Origin: Verrucomicrobium spinosum DSM 4136 = JCM 18804
GTDB taxonomy: Bacteria > Verrucomicrobiota > Verrucomicrobiia > Verrucomicrobiales > Verrucomicrobiaceae
Direction of reading: 5' to 3'
Length of the DNA: 64,000 nucleotides
Assembly (NCBI RefSeq): GCF_000172155.1
Contig: NZ_ABIZ01000001.1
Location: 4,311,105 to 4,375,104 of the forward strand
Under the pieces are notes generated by a model. That model was not told the DNA's origin. It saw only the letters and a program-made list of their open reading frames with translations, and ran no database searches. The position numbers were made by a program, and so were the translations under genes. Shown piece by piece: positions 18,044 to 26,490 of this stretch. Positions within the stretch are counted from its first letter, which is position 1; each line of letters starts with the position of its first letter.

Positions 18044-18670
18044 CTACGGGACGAGGAACGTGTTGCCGGTGCGGGGATCCCGGGCTTTTTGGCCAGGAGC
18101 CAACCCCCGCACATCAAGCATGTTGGCCTCGATACGCTCCGCACCCGGAGGGTAAACATAGCCAGACCGGCCAGCCACGGGAACCGCGTAGCTGAGGGGG
18201 GCGGGAGGACCCATCACTTCGGAGGAGTCAGCAGTCTTTTCCGTAGCGCCAGATCCCTTGCCCGACTTGGATTTGGGGTCACTGCTGCTTCCCCCTTCGC
18301 CGCCGCTCGATGCCATGCCCGGGTTAGAGGGCCCCTCACGGAGGTACTGGGTCTCCCCGCTGCGACCTGAGTTCACACCCGGGATGGGAGGCAACGGCGT
18401 CCCATCGCCTGTCTGAGCTTTTTTGCCCGTCCTCTGCTTGGGACGGGATGCAGAGGGAGGGGGTACCGATTTAGGGGGCTCTTGCGACTTTTCAAAATCG
18501 CGTGTCTTTCTGAAGAGGAACCCTCCCATCTTCTTGAAAAAATTCGGATCCTCCTCCTTGGTGGCCGGGGCGGGAGGAGGTGCGCTCATCCCGTTCATGG
18601 ACCATCCGGCCAGGACGGTAAAGATCAGAGCGTACCGACGGGCAGATTGCCAGGAAAAAGTCACTTTCAT
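18044..18670 (-). CDS. Exported Pro/Ser/Gly-rich protein of unknown function
   Basis: This 208-residue protein starts at 18670 with a signal peptide (hydrophobic YALIFTVLAGW, ending GMSA). The rest is low-complexity: Pro/Lys/Ser- and Gly-rich linkers, with a short ordered-looking C-terminus (VRGLAPGQKARDPRTGNTFLVP region). A longer upstream frame exists, but it would put 87 non-signal-like residues before the signal peptide, so it is rejected. It is probably an anchored or periplasmic spacer protein. No family is recognised. Confidence 0.6.
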   Translation of the reverse strand: MKVTFSWQSARRYALIFTVLAGWSMNGMSAPPPAPATKEEDPNFFKKMGGFLFRKTRDFEKSQEPPKSVPPPSASRPKQRTGKKAQTGDGTPLPPIPGVNSGRSGETQYLREGPSNPGMASSGGEGGSSSDPKSKSGKGSGATEKTADSSEVMGPPAPLSYAVPVAGRSGYVYPPGAERIEANMLDVRGLAPGQKARDPRTGNTFLVP

Positions 18671-18894
18671 CAGATCAGGGGGCTGAAATTTCCACGCCCG
18701 CCCGGGAACTCGGGAGCAACGGGAGATTACGATAAACGGAGCTACTTGAACAGGTCTATTGCAAGCAAACGATACGGAACATCCCAGTGGTTCCCCACCG
18801 GGTTGAATTACTTTTATTCTGCAAGGGATTGCCTTTCGCCAAACGCGACGCTTACTGAACGCCATTTTCATTTCCCGCCCCCACTTCACTCCCC

Positions 18895-20052
18895 TTGAAC
18901 CGCCCCACCGTTGCCAGCTATTGCACGACATTTCTGAAGCCGGAGATGCTTCATATCTACCGTCAAATCAAAGGTTTGCGACGGTACGAGACGTTTGTGA
19001 TCTGCAAAGAACGGCAGAGCGAAGACCTCTACCCCATGCCAGAGGGGGGCATCGAAGTCGCCCCCGGAGTGAAGAGCAACTTTCTGAGACGATTCTGGCT
19101 GAAATACATCAAACACGAGCCCGCGATCGTCTATCGGGGAGAGTACGGGGTGCTGGCGGGTCTGCTGAACCGGCGTGAGGCCGATCTGATGCACGTCTAT
19201 TTTGGTCATACCGGCGTGCACCTTCTCCCCTTCATCCAACGGTGGCCGAAACCGACCGTGGTCTCATTTCACGGGATGGACGTTCAGACGCGGGCGCATG
19301 ACCCGTCCTATGAAATCCGTCTTCGGCAATTGTTAAAGGCGTCCCGACTCGTGCTGGCGCGCTCCCAGTCCTTGCTGGACAGGCTGCTCGAACTGGATTG
19401 CCCGGTGGACAAGGTCCGTATGAACCGCACCGGCATCCCTCTTGACCAGTTTCCCACCATCAACCGTTCCTGGCCTGATAACGGGGCCTGGCACCTGGTG
19501 CAGGCGTGCCGATTGATCGAAAAGAAGGGTTTGGATGATGCCATCCATGCGTTTGCCGCCTTCGCCAAGGTCCATCCGCAGAGTCAGTTCACCATCGCAG
19601 GTGAAGGTCCGCTCCTCGATCCGCTCAAAAAACTGAGGAATGATCTGGGTTTGCGAGACAAAATCCATTTTCCCGGATTCGTGAAGGGTCCCGCCCTGTG
19701 TGACCTCTTCCACAGTGCGCACCTCTTCATCCATCCCAGCCGCATGACGGCCGATCAAAACCAGGAAGGCGTGCCCAATGCCATGCTGGAGGCCATGGCA
19801 ACGGGATTGCCCGTGGTGGCAACACTTCATGGTGGCATCCCGGAGGCGGTGAGAAACGGCGTCACAGGGCTGCTCGTCCCGGAGCGTGACCGGGCTGGCT
19901 TGGAGCGGTCGTTGCATGATCTTACGGACAGCCCTGCCACCTGGGAGCGTATGGGGGCCGCGGCTGCCCTGGATGTGAGGGAAAACTTTGAATCCTCCGA
20001 GCAGATCGCCAAACTCGAGCAGGCGTACGACGAAGCCAGGGAAAGACGTTGA
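18895..20052 (+). CDS. Glycosyltransferase family 4 (copy 1 of a tandem pair)
   Basis: This 385-residue GT-B glycosyltransferase has an acceptor-binding N-terminal half (CTTFLKPEMLHIYRQIKG) and a C-terminal donor-binding half with VQACRLIEKKGLDDAI, IHPSRMTADQNQEGVPNAM and LEAMATGLPVVAT. The E-x7-E-type signature for nucleotide-sugar binding (EGVPNAMLE) is intact. It probably adds a sugar to an envelope or extracellular polysaccharide. The start is a TTG at 18895; no in-frame ATG lies near it. The next gene is a clear paralogue 80 bases downstream. The 224-base gap to the divergent gene upstream should hold the promoter. Confidence 0.88.
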   Translation: MNRPTVASYCTTFLKPEMLHIYRQIKGLRRYETFVICKERQSEDLYPMPEGGIEVAPGVKSNFLRRFWLKYIKHEPAIVYRGEYGVLAGLLNRREADLMHVYFGHTGVHLLPFIQRWPKPTVVSFHGMDVQTRAHDPSYEIRLRQLLKASRLVLARSQSLLDRLLELDCPVDKVRMNRTGIPLDQFPTINRSWPDNGAWHLVQACRLIEKKGLDDAIHAFAAFAKVHPQSQFTIAGEGPLLDPLKKLRNDLGLRDKIHFPGFVKGPALCDLFHSAHLFIHPSRMTADQNQEGVPNAMLEAMATGLPVVATLHGGIPEAVRNGVTGLLVPERDRAGLERSLHDLTDSPATWERMGAAAALDVRENFESSEQIAKLEQAYDEARERR

Positions 20053-20132
20053 AGCGGCTGTCCCTTGAGCCATCATAAACACCAGTAGTATCACCACTCC
20101 CAGCCGGGGCAGCTCCGCTGCTCCCTCCGTAC

Positions 20133-21350
20133 ATGCCATCCTGTTGCCCTGACGCCCAAGACAAATCCAAACCGCTGGTCGTCTCTCTATGCGGCACCTT
20201 TCTGAAGCCGGAAATGCAGAGCATCTACCGGCAAGTGACGGGATTTCACCGGGTCCGCACCATCGTCTATACGCAGAGCCACGAAAACGCGGATCTGTTC
20301 CCCTTTGAACCGGTCAAGGTGCTGAAGAAACTGCCCCGTCCGCGGCCCCGCGGACACTTCCTAAAGCGCTTTTGGTACAAGCATGTGCTGAAGGTATGGC
20401 CTCCACCACGCCCCATTGAGCGCCATGTGCACCCCTACTATCCTTATGACCTGGTTGACCGTCTCAGGCGGAATGATCCAGCGCTGGTCCACGTGTACTA
20501 TGGCCACAAGGCGGTGCATTATTATGAGATGATCCGGGCCTGGGGAGGACCGTTCGTGGTCTCATTTCACGGTGTGGATGTTTCCAAGTTCCTGGACCGG
20601 CCAGCCTATGTGGCCACCCTCAAGAAGGTGTTCGCGAACGCGAAGCTGGTGATGGCCCGAAGCCAGTCCCTCTTGGATCGGCTGGTCCTGCTCGGCTGCC
20701 CCAAGGAGAAGCTCCGGCTCAACCGCACTCCGATCCCGTTGGAACACCTTAATGCCGTTCCCAGGACCTCGCCGCACGATGGCCAGTGGCGACTGGTGCA
20801 AGCCTGCCGTTTGATCCCCAAGAAAGGGATCATCACAGCCCTCAAGGCATTGAAGATCGTCACGGAAACCCATCCTAACGTCAAATACGTAATCTGTGGC
20901 GTCGGGCCTCTGTCCGGCAAAATCCAACGCACCGCCGCCGAGCTGGAGCTGAGCTCGCATCTGGAACTCAGGGGCTGGATGAGCCAGGATCAACTGCTTC
21001 AGGAATATGAAGCAGCTCACATCTTCTTGCATCCGAGCGAGACGACCAAAGACGCCGACCAGGAGGGCATTCCCAACTCCATGCTGGAGGCCATGGCCAC
21101 GGGGCTTCCCGTGGTGGCCACTCAGCATGGGGGGATCCCCGAAGCTGTAAGCAATGGATTTGATGGGCTGCTCGTACCCGAACGCAGTCCAGAGCAACTG
21201 GCTGAAGCCTTGCTGACCCTGATGAACGCGCCTGCACTGCTGACCTCCCTGTCCACAAACGCAGCCGCTTCGGTACGTGCCAACTTTGGCAGTACCGCTC
21301 AGGTCGCAGCCATGGAAGACGTGTACTTCGAGGCCATCAGCCGCAAGTAG
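20133..21350 (+). CDS. Glycosyltransferase family 4 (copy 2 of a tandem pair)
   Basis: This 405-residue paralogue of the preceding enzyme shares the segments GTFLKPEMQSIYRQVTGF, RLVQACRLIPKKG and LEAMATGLPVVATQHGGIPEAV. It has the donor-site EGIPNSMLE motif. It differs mainly in an inserted segment around residues 60-90 (Pro/Arg-rich, PRPRPRGHFLKRFWYKH), so the acceptor may differ. The pair probably acts on successive steps of the same glycan. A periplasmic rhodanese gene starts 20 bases later, possibly co-transcribed. Confidence 0.88.
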   Translation: MPSCCPDAQDKSKPLVVSLCGTFLKPEMQSIYRQVTGFHRVRTIVYTQSHENADLFPFEPVKVLKKLPRPRPRGHFLKRFWYKHVLKVWPPPRPIERHVHPYYPYDLVDRLRRNDPALVHVYYGHKAVHYYEMIRAWGGPFVVSFHGVDVSKFLDRPAYVATLKKVFANAKLVMARSQSLLDRLVLLGCPKEKLRLNRTPIPLEHLNAVPRTSPHDGQWRLVQACRLIPKKGIITALKALKIVTETHPNVKYVICGVGPLSGKIQRTAAELELSSHLELRGWMSQDQLLQEYEAAHIFLHPSETTKDADQEGIPNSMLEAMATGLPVVATQHGGIPEAVSNGFDGLLVPERSPEQLAEALLTLMNAPALLTSLSTNAAASVRANFGSTAQVAAMEDVYFEAISRK

Positions 21351-21370
21351 GCTCCTTCTCCCCAAGTCAC

Positions 21371-21823
21371 ATGCAGACTCCCGTCGCTCTTCTCTGCCCC
21401 ACCGTACTGGTGTGGCTCATGGCAGGAGCCCTCCAAGTGCTGGCAAAGGACCCCGCAGTTCCCGCGCGCCCACCTCCCTTGATGCTGCCCGCGACTGCCA
21501 GATACGTGAGCGTGGCGGAAGCCAGGGAACTCTTAAAAGGAGGCAAACTAGGCGGGATCGTGGACGTCCGCACTCCTGAAGAAGTCACCGACAGCAATCA
21601 CCTTCCCGGAGCAAGGTTCGTGAACCTCTTTGTGTCCAACTTTGACCAGTCCATTCTGAATCTGGGGCTGGACCGCACCCGCCCCTGTCTCGTGTACTGT
21701 GCCCTGGGCGGACGGGCCGCACGCACCGCAGCAAGACTGGATGCGCTCGGGTTCAAGGACGTACTAGTCCTGCAAGGGGGCTACGAAGCCTGGCACCGGC
21801 AGAGCGGGGAACTGGGGCCATGA
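21371..21823 (+). CDS. Exported rhodanese-like sulfurtransferase
   Basis: This 150-residue protein carries a signal peptide (hydrophobic stretch ALLCPTVLVWLMAGAL, residues 6-21) followed by a single rhodanese domain (residues about 45-148). The active-site loop is CALGGRA with C110, and the upstream IVDVRTPEE segment is typical of the fold. It would transfer sulfane sulfur or bind thiols/oxyanions in the periplasm; the substrate is not known. It follows the second glycosyltransferase by 20 bases. The next gene is convergent. Confidence 0.85.
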   Translation: MQTPVALLCPTVLVWLMAGALQVLAKDPAVPARPPPLMLPATARYVSVAEARELLKGGKLGGIVDVRTPEEVTDSNHLPGARFVNLFVSNFDQSILNLGLDRTRPCLVYCALGGRAARTAARLDALGFKDVLVLQGGYEAWHRQSGELGP

Positions 21824-21860
21824 GCGCCGCTTGCCCCCGTATCGCAGGAAAAAATCGGCC

Positions 21861-22259
21861 TCAATTCTCACGCCAGTCATCACCCGCGTCATCCCGTCCC
21901 ATGATGGACCAGCGGTAGAGGTAGGTGAAAACTTGCCCTCCGACAAAAGGCTCTTCCAGGTCCACAGGGACCAGTTCATAGAGCCCCACAGCCACATCTT
22001 CAAGAAGGTCCAGCTCCTTGCGGCAGCTGGCATCCACCTCCCAGACTTCCCCGTGAACCCTGAGCCCCCCCTCCTCCTCTGGCACCTCATAGAGTCCCGG
22101 ATAGCCGCCCGCATTCACCATGCGATATTTCGGCAGGGTGCGGGCGGTGCCCACAAAAGTCTGACCGTTCAGATAATGTGCATTGCTCAGGCCACGCTTC
22201 AGCGTCCCGTAAACAAAGATGCGCTGCAAAGAAGCTGCAACCGGCTCTGGAGCGCTCAT
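21861..22259 (-). CDS. Gamma-glutamylcyclotransferase (AIG2/YtfP-like) family protein
   Basis: This 132-residue protein has the family hallmark FVYGTLKRG near the N-terminus and the Glu-bearing VHGEVWEVD strand, whose E serves as acid/base in characterised members. The fold belongs to enzymes releasing 5-oxoproline from gamma-glutamyl compounds, but many bacterial members have unknown substrates. The start at 22259 overlaps the stop of the upstream ligase gene (ATGA), which implies coupled translation. A longer start would lie inside the ligase gene and adds Cys-rich non-homologous residues, so it was rejected. Confidence 0.85.
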   Translation of the reverse strand: MSAPEPVAASLQRIFVYGTLKRGLSNAHYLNGQTFVGTARTLPKYRMVNAGGYPGLYEVPEEEGGLRVHGEVWEVDASCRKELDLLEDVAVGLYELVPVDLEEPFVGGQVFTYLYRWSIMGRDDAGDDWREN

Positions 22260-22999
22260 GGCAGGACGTTGGATCCAGCACCCGCAAGTCGCGGCCCGGG
22301 GTTCGAGGCAGCCACACTCCGGTGAAGTGTCCATTCCATGGTCGCATACTTGTCCCGGGCCAGTTCCCGGGCTTTAGGAAGAAGCCGGGCCTCCATTTCC
22401 ATTTGGTCCATCACGACGACATCCATCGCCAGTTGACGTGCAAACAGCAGGCCAAAGTCAGCGGGTAATTTCACAGGCTGAATTGTGCCCTGATGAAGGA
22501 ATCCAGTCTTCGCCCGACGTTGGGCTGCACCGGCGATCTTTTGCTCCTGCCACACCACGTCGAACTTCGCAGGCTCAACAAAGCAAACCCCCATGCCATC
22601 GGAGGTGTTCTCAGACTGCAATGAGCACTCACCCATGCCCGCCTCATGAAGAGCACGGATCATCGCCTCGTGGATCTCCCGATAGGTTTCCACCGCTCGC
22701 TGTTCGCTGAGGTCACTCCCAGCGGGAGCCGCCAGGGTGTAGGTCCAGTCCCCATCATGGACCACCACTCCCCCACCCGTCCAGCGCCTCACCATCGGCC
22801 AGCCCGCTTGAGCATTCGGAATCACCGAAATCGGCTGAGAAAACCCGATGCTGACACTCGACTCCTCCCAGCCATACACCCGCATCCACACGCCTTCAGC
22901 CTGGAGCAGCATGGCCTCGTCCAAGGCCATATTGAGTGGTCCCTCGCGGGGCACCGTGTCTTGCCAGAGATGAAGGCGGGGAATGGATGGCATTTTCAA
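22256..22999 (-). CDS. Lipoate-protein ligase A / octanoyltransferase family protein
   Basis: This 247-residue protein has the BPL_LplA_LipB domain. Visible motifs are RRWTGGGVVVHDGDWTYTL (lipoate/octanoate-binding loop) and KIAGAAQRR with the conserved catalytic lysine. The activity could be ligation of free lipoate or transfer of octanoyl (LipM-like). It would modify lipoyl domains such as the E2 at 8228-9475. The start could be the ATG at 22999 or the one six bases later. Its stop overlaps the start of the GGCT-family gene by four bases. Confidence 0.87.
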   Translation of the reverse strand: MKMPSIPRLHLWQDTVPREGPLNMALDEAMLLQAEGVWMRVYGWEESSVSIGFSQPISVIPNAQAGWPMVRRWTGGGVVVHDGDWTYTLAAPAGSDLSEQRAVETYREIHEAMIRALHEAGMGECSLQSENTSDGMGVCFVEPAKFDVVWQEQKIAGAAQRRAKTGFLHQGTIQPVKLPADFGLLFARQLAMDVVVMDQMEMEARLLPKARELARDKYATMEWTLHRSVAASNPGPRLAGAGSNVLP

Positions 23000-23063
23000 T
23001 GATACAGTTGGGATATCCTACGTTCCGGGGACTGGCGATGGTACCGACTTGGCCGACGGCAAT

Positions 23064-23849
23064 CTAGCTCCCCATGAGCTCCTTGACCTTCCCGTCGATG
23101 GCTTCTGCCCAAATTTCGTATCCCTTGGGCGACAGATGCAGGCGGTCGGGCATGATTTCCTGGGAGAGCGTTCCGTCCGGTTCAAGGAACTTTTCTCCAA
23201 GGTCCATGTAGTAGATGGACTTGTCATCGGCGTACGTCTTGATCAGGCTGTTGGTGGCCGCGTTTTGCTTGCGGAAGGCATCGTTGTTGTCCGCGCCGCG
23301 AGGGAAGATTCCGAGCAGGAGGACTTTGGCGCCCGGGCACTTTTGCTGCACCTTGCTGATGATCGCCTTCACGCCTTCTGCAGTCTGTTCCGCACTGCAC
23401 AAGTACCCGTTGCGGTTCTGATGGCCGGTGTTGTTTGTGCCAATCATCAGCACCACCAGCTTGGGCTTCAAGCCATCAAAGTTCCCGTTCTCCAGACGCC
23501 AGAGGACGTGCTCCGTGCGATCACCACCGATGCCGAAATTTGCGGCACCAAGAGGGGCCCAGTGCTTTTCCCAGGCAACCTTGCCAGATCCTTCCCAGCC
23601 TTGGGTGATGGAGTCCCCGAGAAAGACGAGGGTGGACTCCCCTTTGCTGGAGATCTCATTGAACCGCGAATGGCGTGCCTTACAGCCGGGTTCCGGGCGC
23701 TCGACGGGCGTTACCGCCACCTTGGGATTTGGCACCGGCACCGGCGTCGCAGCGACCGAGGCCTTGGCAGGATTCGCGCCAGTCGTGGGAGATTGCTGGG
23801 CCAATGCGACAGAAGCGGTGCAGAGCAGGAGGGCGAGGATGGATTTCAT
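23064..23849 (-). CDS. Exported SGNH/GDSL-type hydrolase
   Basis: This 261-residue protein has a signal peptide (residues 1-18) and an Ala/Pro/Val-rich linker (residues about 20-50). It then has the four SGNH blocks: GDSIT with nucleophile S80, GGD (FGIGGDRTEHVLW), GTNN (MIGTNNTGHQN), and the final D235-x-x-H238 (DRLHLS). The layout resembles the platelet-activating-factor acetylhydrolase beta group, often sugar esterases in Verrucomicrobiota and Planctomycetota. An acetyl-ester on a glycan is a plausible substrate. The start at 23849 gives the signal peptide. Confidence 0.88.
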   Translation of the reverse strand: MKSILALLLCTASVALAQQSPTTGANPAKASVAATPVPVPNPKVAVTPVERPEPGCKARHSRFNEISSKGESTLVFLGDSITQGWEGSGKVAWEKHWAPLGAANFGIGGDRTEHVLWRLENGNFDGLKPKLVVLMIGTNNTGHQNRNGYLCSAEQTAEGVKAIISKVQQKCPGAKVLLLGIFPRGADNNDAFRKQNAATNSLIKTYADDKSIYYMDLGEKFLEPDGTLSQEIMPDRLHLSPKGYEIWAEAIDGKVKELMGS

Positions 23850-23949
23850 GGTTGAATCAGAAACCGGAATACGTGCATCGTGGCCATACTTCATGCGCCC
23901 AAATCCTGACAAATGGGAAAATAAGGCTCCCTACAATCGATCCCTCCCG

Positions 23950-24624
23950 TCATGCCGACCTGATCTGTAGGTCATGAAAACCGGCATCCCGGAGCGTGCG
24001 GTGGGCGGTGGCAGCAAAACTGAGCAATCCTTGTGGATCGGCATGGTGGGCATGACGCCCCGTTGAGGTCATCCACTCCTCACGCAGATACTCCCCCACC
24101 ACATCTGCAACTGGGAGCTGAAATACTACGGACACTGCAGCCCAAACCGTTGCCAGATGGACTTCGCGAGTCTCGACATCGATCCGCTGCCGCAGGTGAC
24201 CGAGCACCCCTTGATATTTGGCACCACGGGTGCTCTTCAGTAAAAGCTCCCCGGCAAAAAGACTGCGCGAGCGGCCCTCAGCAGGTAGCAGCCTCCCCAA
24301 CTTGGCGTCCACCGCAAGGAGCGCGTCCAAATCCCCGGCATCCGCCGTCCGCCAGGCATCCAAGAGGCAGGGAGCGATCCAGTCCTTCCAGGGGCGGTCG
24401 AGAAAACCCTCCCAGTCCTTGATCATGGTGTGCCGTCCCGCCTCTCCATGAGTATGGAACAGAATCGCCTCACACTGGGCGCGCACCCCCTGAAACATCC
24501 ACCTTACCCATGAGAGATTCTCGTCATGCTCGGCCCGGGATTCCGCGCTGCGCAACGCCAGTTCCCCGTTCGGATCGGTACCGGACGAGCGCGACGTTGA
24601 AGGCTGGGGAAACCGGGCTATCAT
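23950..24624 (-). CDS. Unrecognised protein
   Basis: This 224-residue, mostly helical, soluble protein lacks a signal peptide or membrane segment. Segments such as HTHGEAGRHT, DWEGFLDRPWKDWI and VVGEYLREEW look ordered and well conserved in style. No family or active site is recognised. It starts 62 bases from the divergent YkgJ-like gene, so the two share a promoter region. The function is unknown. Confidence 0.55.
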   Translation of the reverse strand: MIARFPQPSTSRSSGTDPNGELALRSAESRAEHDENLSWVRWMFQGVRAQCEAILFHTHGEAGRHTMIKDWEGFLDRPWKDWIAPCLLDAWRTADAGDLDALLAVDAKLGRLLPAEGRSRSLFAGELLLKSTRGAKYQGVLGHLRQRIDVETREVHLATVWAAVSVVFQLPVADVVGEYLREEWMTSTGRHAHHADPQGLLSFAATAHRTLRDAGFHDLQIRSA

Positions 24625-24686
24625 GGGGGACTGACTATTTTAGCGGACCAACGACCGCGGAAAACCTAAAAGTCCCTCTTCACTGC

Positions 24687-25034
24687 ATGTCGCTTGACAC
24701 CTCGAAAGTCTCTTATCTGTGCCAGCGCTGCGGCAACTGCTGCCGCTGGCCCGGCGATGTGATTGTGACTCCTGAGGAAGTGGATGCGATTGCCCGCCAC
24801 GTGGGCATGGAGGTGGATGAGTTCATTCAAACTCGTACGCGGCTCAGCGCGAATCGGAAACACCTGTCCATCATCGACAAGGAGGACGGCTCATGCTTTT
24901 TTCTTGAGGGAAAGAACTCCTGCCTCATTCAGCCGGTCAAACCCGCTCAGTGCAGCGGATTTCCCAATTCCTGGCAGTTTCCTGGGTGGCGCGATGTTTG
25001 CGAAGCCATTGAGATTCCCGCAAAAGCAGGATGA
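24687..25034 (+). CDS. YkgJ-family cysteine-cluster protein (metal-binding)
   Basis: This 115-residue protein has the YkgJ hallmark CQRCGNCCRW (C12, C15, C18, C19), followed by GSCFFLEGKNSCLIQPVKPAQCSGFP with further Cys ligands. Such proteins bind zinc or an iron-sulfur cluster; their role is not established. The ATG at 24687 was chosen because the Cys cluster normally lies near the N-terminus and the upstream extension is not conserved in style. A bidirectional terminator hairpin lies 20 bases after its stop. Confidence 0.85.
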   Translation: MSLDTSKVSYLCQRCGNCCRWPGDVIVTPEEVDAIARHVGMEVDEFIQTRTRLSANRKHLSIIDKEDGSCFFLEGKNSCLIQPVKPAQCSGFPNSWQFPGWRDVCEAIEIPAKAG

Positions 25035-25053
25035 AAGTCCCGACAACGAAAAA

Positions 25054-25073
25054 GGCGCGGATTGCTCCGCGCC
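25054..25073 (-). terminator. Hairpin terminator between convergent genes
   Basis: GGCGCGGA and TCCGCGCC form a perfect 8-bp stem around TTGC. Five A residues on the left give a T-tract on the minus-strand transcript. It can end the minus-strand gene that stops at 25112, and may also help end the YkgJ-like gene. Confidence 0.7.
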
Positions 25074-25111
25074 CTTCGAAATGGGGATTCCCAGGCTGGT
25101 GTCTGTTTGGC

Positions 25112-25876
25112 CTACTTTGAGCTGGCCGCCTTCAGTTCTGCCGCTCGCTTCTGGGAGGCGTCATTCAGTTTGGTCAGGGGCACATCCACCTTGTTGCCGT
25201 TGGCGAGCTGGAGCACCACTTTATCCGGAGCGACCTCCAGCAGAGTCGCCTGAATGGTGCGTCCATCGGAGCTGGTCCACCCTTCCACACTGGCCCCTTG
25301 AATGGCCACTGAGCCAGCTGCAACCGCCGGAGGGGTGGCAGTTGGAGGGGTCGGTGCGGTTCCTGGAGCAGTGGCGGGGGTGGTAGCCGTGGGCTTGGGC
25401 GGATTCTTTGCCAGCTCTTTGATTTCTTTGTTGAGAGCCTTCACTGCATCTTCTCCGCCGTCGATGAGCTTGGCCGCAGGGACCGAGGTCAACACCACGC
25501 TCCCTGTGTGATCCATGACGACGACCCGGGGGTATTCCTTGCCAAGATCCTTGGCGTTGATCGCTGCTGGCAATGCAGCCGGCAGACGGCGGGACCACTC
25601 CCCGGCAGAGTTGGGCCTTAGCACGACGACAGTGTTGTCTTTCTCAAGGCCCCAGTAAGTGATCTTCCCGGCAGCTTCCACCTTGGCATCCTCGGCCCGC
25701 TCGTTCACAAGAAGGAACACGATGGGATCTTTCTTTTTGGCGGACTGCTTCTGCGCATCTTCAAAGCTATAGACGCCGAAGGCCTCCTTGGGGATGGCTT
25801 TCGCGGCTTCTTCCTTTGCGGCGTAGAGCCCTACCGTAGCGGTGGCGAGAAGGGTGAGGATGAGCGTGGATTTCAT
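25112..25876 (-). CDS. Exported protein: thioredoxin-like fold plus SHD1-like domain
   Basis: This 254-residue protein has a signal peptide (residues 1-19). Residues about 30-150 look like a thioredoxin-fold segment (SFEDAQKQSAKKKDPIVFL, YPRVVVMDHTG) but have no CXXC, so redox activity is unlikely. A long Pro/Thr/Ala linker follows. Residues about 200-250 form an SHD1-like module (TSSDGRTIQATLLEVAPDKV, VPLTKLNDAS), frequent in Planctomycetota and Verrucomicrobiota. A YidB-like gene lies 68 bases upstream on the same strand. The role is unknown. Confidence 0.72.
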   Translation of the reverse strand: MKSTLILTLLATATVGLYAAKEEAAKAIPKEAFGVYSFEDAQKQSAKKKDPIVFLLVNERAEDAKVEAAGKITYWGLEKDNTVVVLRPNSAGEWSRRLPAALPAAINAKDLGKEYPRVVVMDHTGSVVLTSVPAAKLIDGGEDAVKALNKEIKELAKNPPKPTATTPATAPGTAPTPPTATPPAVAAGSVAIQGASVEGWTSSDGRTIQATLLEVAPDKVVLQLANGNKVDVPLTKLNDASQKRAAELKAASSK

Positions 25877-25944
25877 AGAGTGGTGGTACAATTTCGTGGG
25901 CGGAGTTTGTCCAACGCCGCCCACGTGATTTCTTTTGCATGCAT

Positions 25945-26391
25945 TTAGCTGAAGAATTTCTTCAGGTCACCTCCCAACAGGCTTTGCAGCCCCTGTTGCA
26001 GGGCACTTCCTGATACGGATTCGCCATTGGGAGTGAGCTGGTCAACCAGACCCGGGAGGATCTGGGCAAGCCCGCTGGCGGCCGTTTCGGTGTCCGTACC
26101 GGACTCATCGGCAATTTGTTGCACCGGACCTCGGCCAAGCACCTGCAGTATTTGCTCCCCACTGACAGGCAGATTGCCACCCCGCCCCACCCAAGAGGAG
26201 ATCAGATCCCCCAGACCGCCTTGTTGGAACTTCGCAATCAGTCCGTCGAGTCCTCCAGATTGACTGACCAGTGCAATGCCCAATTGCACGAGATTAGGGC
26301 TTCCCGGGGCATTTGCTCCGGGCATGGATTCACTTTCCTCTCCAGGCGCGCCACTCATTAGCTGGCGCGCCAGATCTCCTAGCAGGCTCAT
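25945..26391 (-). CDS. YidB/DUF937-family protein
   Basis: This 148-residue helical protein has the DUF937/YidB signature: GGLDGLIAKFQQGGLGDLISSW followed by NLPVSGEQILQVLG and GLAQILPGLVDQLTPNGE. These proteins are widespread and have no settled function. No signal peptide is present. The intact length and domain order match the family. It sits between nspC and the SHD1-like gene on the same strand. Confidence 0.85.
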   Translation of the reverse strand: MSLLGDLARQLMSGAPGEESESMPGANAPGSPNLVQLGIALVSQSGGLDGLIAKFQQGGLGDLISSWVGRGGNLPVSGEQILQVLGRGPVQQIADESGTDTETAASGLAQILPGLVDQLTPNGESVSGSALQQGLQSLLGGDLKKFFS

Positions 26392-26490
26392 AGTGGTAAA
26401 TGCCGGGGAGTCCTCCGGGTGGGTTGAGTCTGGCAGGAAGAGGAAAATCTGGCAATGGTCTTTTTGTCGGGGCCAAGTCCCCCGACCCTT

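Noticed and set aside
18671..18931. 87-residue upstream extension of the Pro/Ser/Gly-rich protein
   Set aside because: The true start at 18670 begins a signal peptide; the extension has no signal and overlaps the divergent promoter region.
22280..22300. GGTTCGA-like string recalling a tRNA T-arm
   Set aside because: It lies within the lipoate ligase coding region and no acceptor or anticodon stem surrounds it.
26450..26490. Hairpin GTCGGGG/CCCCGAC between nspC and the YidB gene
   Set aside because: On the transcribed minus strand it is followed by A residues, not T residues, so it is not an intrinsic terminator.
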